This document shows, piece by piece, positions 5,823-6,439 of a stretch of 6,439 nt of DNA. Every line of letters begins with the position of its first letter. Position 1 is the stretch's first letter. This DNA is from an uncultured Chloroflexaceae bacterium (GTDB lineage Bacteria > Chloroflexota > Chloroflexia > Chloroflexales > Chloroflexaceae). The DNA lies in contig CAKZQX010001002.1 in assembly GCA_937141995.1 (NCBI GenBank), positions 1 to 6,439 of the forward strand. Direction: 5' to 3'. The translations under genes were made by a program, and so were the position numbers. Below the pieces are notes generated by a model. That model was not told where the DNA came from and did no database searches. It saw only the letters and a list, made by a program, of their open reading frames with translations.

Positions 5823-6439
5823 GTTTGTCCCCGGACAGACCCTCGAGGCGCGTATCCGTGAAGCAAATGCGCCGCTGCTGGAGCAGCAGGTAATCGGGTA
5901 TGGCATCCAGCTCTGCCGGGTACTGCACTACCTGCACTCGCTGCAACCACCCGTGATCTATCGTGACCTCAAGCCGCCGAATATTATGATCACGCCCGAA
6001 GGTGTCGTCAAGCTGATTGACTTTGGTGTGGCGCGGACCTACAAGAAACGCAAGGCGAAAGATACGATTGCCATGGGTTCTGCCGGGTATGCTCCCCCGG
6101 AGCAGTACGGCAAGGGCCAGACCGATGCCCGCAGTGATATCTATGCGCTGGGAGCCACACTGCTGCACTTGCTGACCAATCAGCCACCGGTTCCGTTGCA
6201 ACCACCACAGCCGGGCTATATCCGTAAGTTTAACCCCTCGGTTGATCCTGCCACCGAACAGATTATTATCACGGCGATGGCGCTTGACCGCGGGCAGCGC
6301 TACCAGACGGGAGCCGAGATGGAGCAAGCACTGCATAGCCGTCTCGACACACCCTTTGTCGATCCGACTGAGCGCACGGTTGTGCCGCCCGCCGTCTCTC
6401 CAGCCGCCGCAACTCCAGCCGCCCCGGCCCCGGCCTCCC
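5812..6439 (+). pseudogene. Ser/Thr protein kinase, hinge and C-lobe, 3' partial
   Basis: This is the remainder of the same kinase, in frame from ATG 5812 and still open at the window end (209 full codons). It begins at strand beta-5 (MVIEFVPGQTLEARI). It keeps the catalytic loop YRDLKPPN (50-57, D52 as catalytic base and a tyrosine in place of the usual His of HRD), DFG (70-72), an activation segment ending in YAPPEQYG (93-100, the APE equivalent), the helix-F aspartate in SDIYALG and the late arginine in RGQRYQ. After the domain comes a Pro/Ala-rich stretch (VVPPAVSPAAATPAAPAPAS), as in linkers between kinase and membrane or sensor domains. Compared with the family, about 10-12 residues (the beta-4 region between HPNLLRL and MVIEF) are missing at the junction. 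It could initiate internally at 5812, but without the N-lobe no ATP-binding lysine would be present. The catalytic half itself looks well conserved. Confidence 0.72.

Noticed and set aside
5805..5825. Programmed +1 ribosomal frameshift in the kinase
   Set aside because: There is a GGGGG run but no established slippery context, and the product would still lack about ten residues of the N-lobe; a deletion explains more.

Overview
All recognisable genes in this window lie on the plus strand. The DNA is GC-rich, and the protein set suggests a filamentous member of the Chloroflexota (class Chloroflexia, Roseiflexus/Chloroflexus-like). The clues are a YRD-type serine/threonine kinase with a Pro/Ala-rich tail, a long serA with an ACT domain, and heptanucleotide repeat arrays at gene ends. 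This placement is inference from style; no marker gene confirms it.

Layout. (1) 1-818: the C-terminal part of an Hsp70-type ATPase that stops right after the nucleotide-binding domain, as in the YegD-like group. (2) 851-1456: a GmhA-type SIS-domain sugar isomerase with its predicted zinc site intact. (3) 1558-3132: full-length D-3-phosphoglycerate dehydrogenase (serA), with a GTG start behind a strong Shine-Dalgarno. (4) 3133-3492: a dense regulatory gap holding a heptamer array, an 11-bp hairpin terminator, a near-consensus sigma-70 promoter (TTGACA-17-TACAAT), a possible second promoter and a leader of about 200 nt that can fold. (5) 3493-4440 and 4450-5205: a two-gene ABC-2 exporter, DrrA-like ATPase then six-helix permease, 9 nt apart. 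(6) 5206-5441: a non-coding gap with a hairpin and an extended -10 promoter. (7) 5442 to the window end: a serine/threonine kinase broken near 5811. Its N-lobe runs into a stop at 5820-5822, while the hinge, catalytic loop, DFG and later motifs continue in another frame to the edge.

Working together. The hsp70-like gene, gmhA and serA are co-directional and could be co-transcribed up to the terminator at 3214-3247, but they share no obvious pathway (protein folding, heptose-sugar supply, serine synthesis). The exporter pair is clearly its own operon with its own promoter. The kinase has its own promoter candidate.

Most of the window is ordinary housekeeping and accessory content. The points most worth checking are the broken kinase (a +1 frame change plus roughly ten missing residues), two in-register heptanucleotide arrays placed exactly at gene ends, and the potentially structured exporter leader. 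I found no clear previously undescribed multi-gene system.
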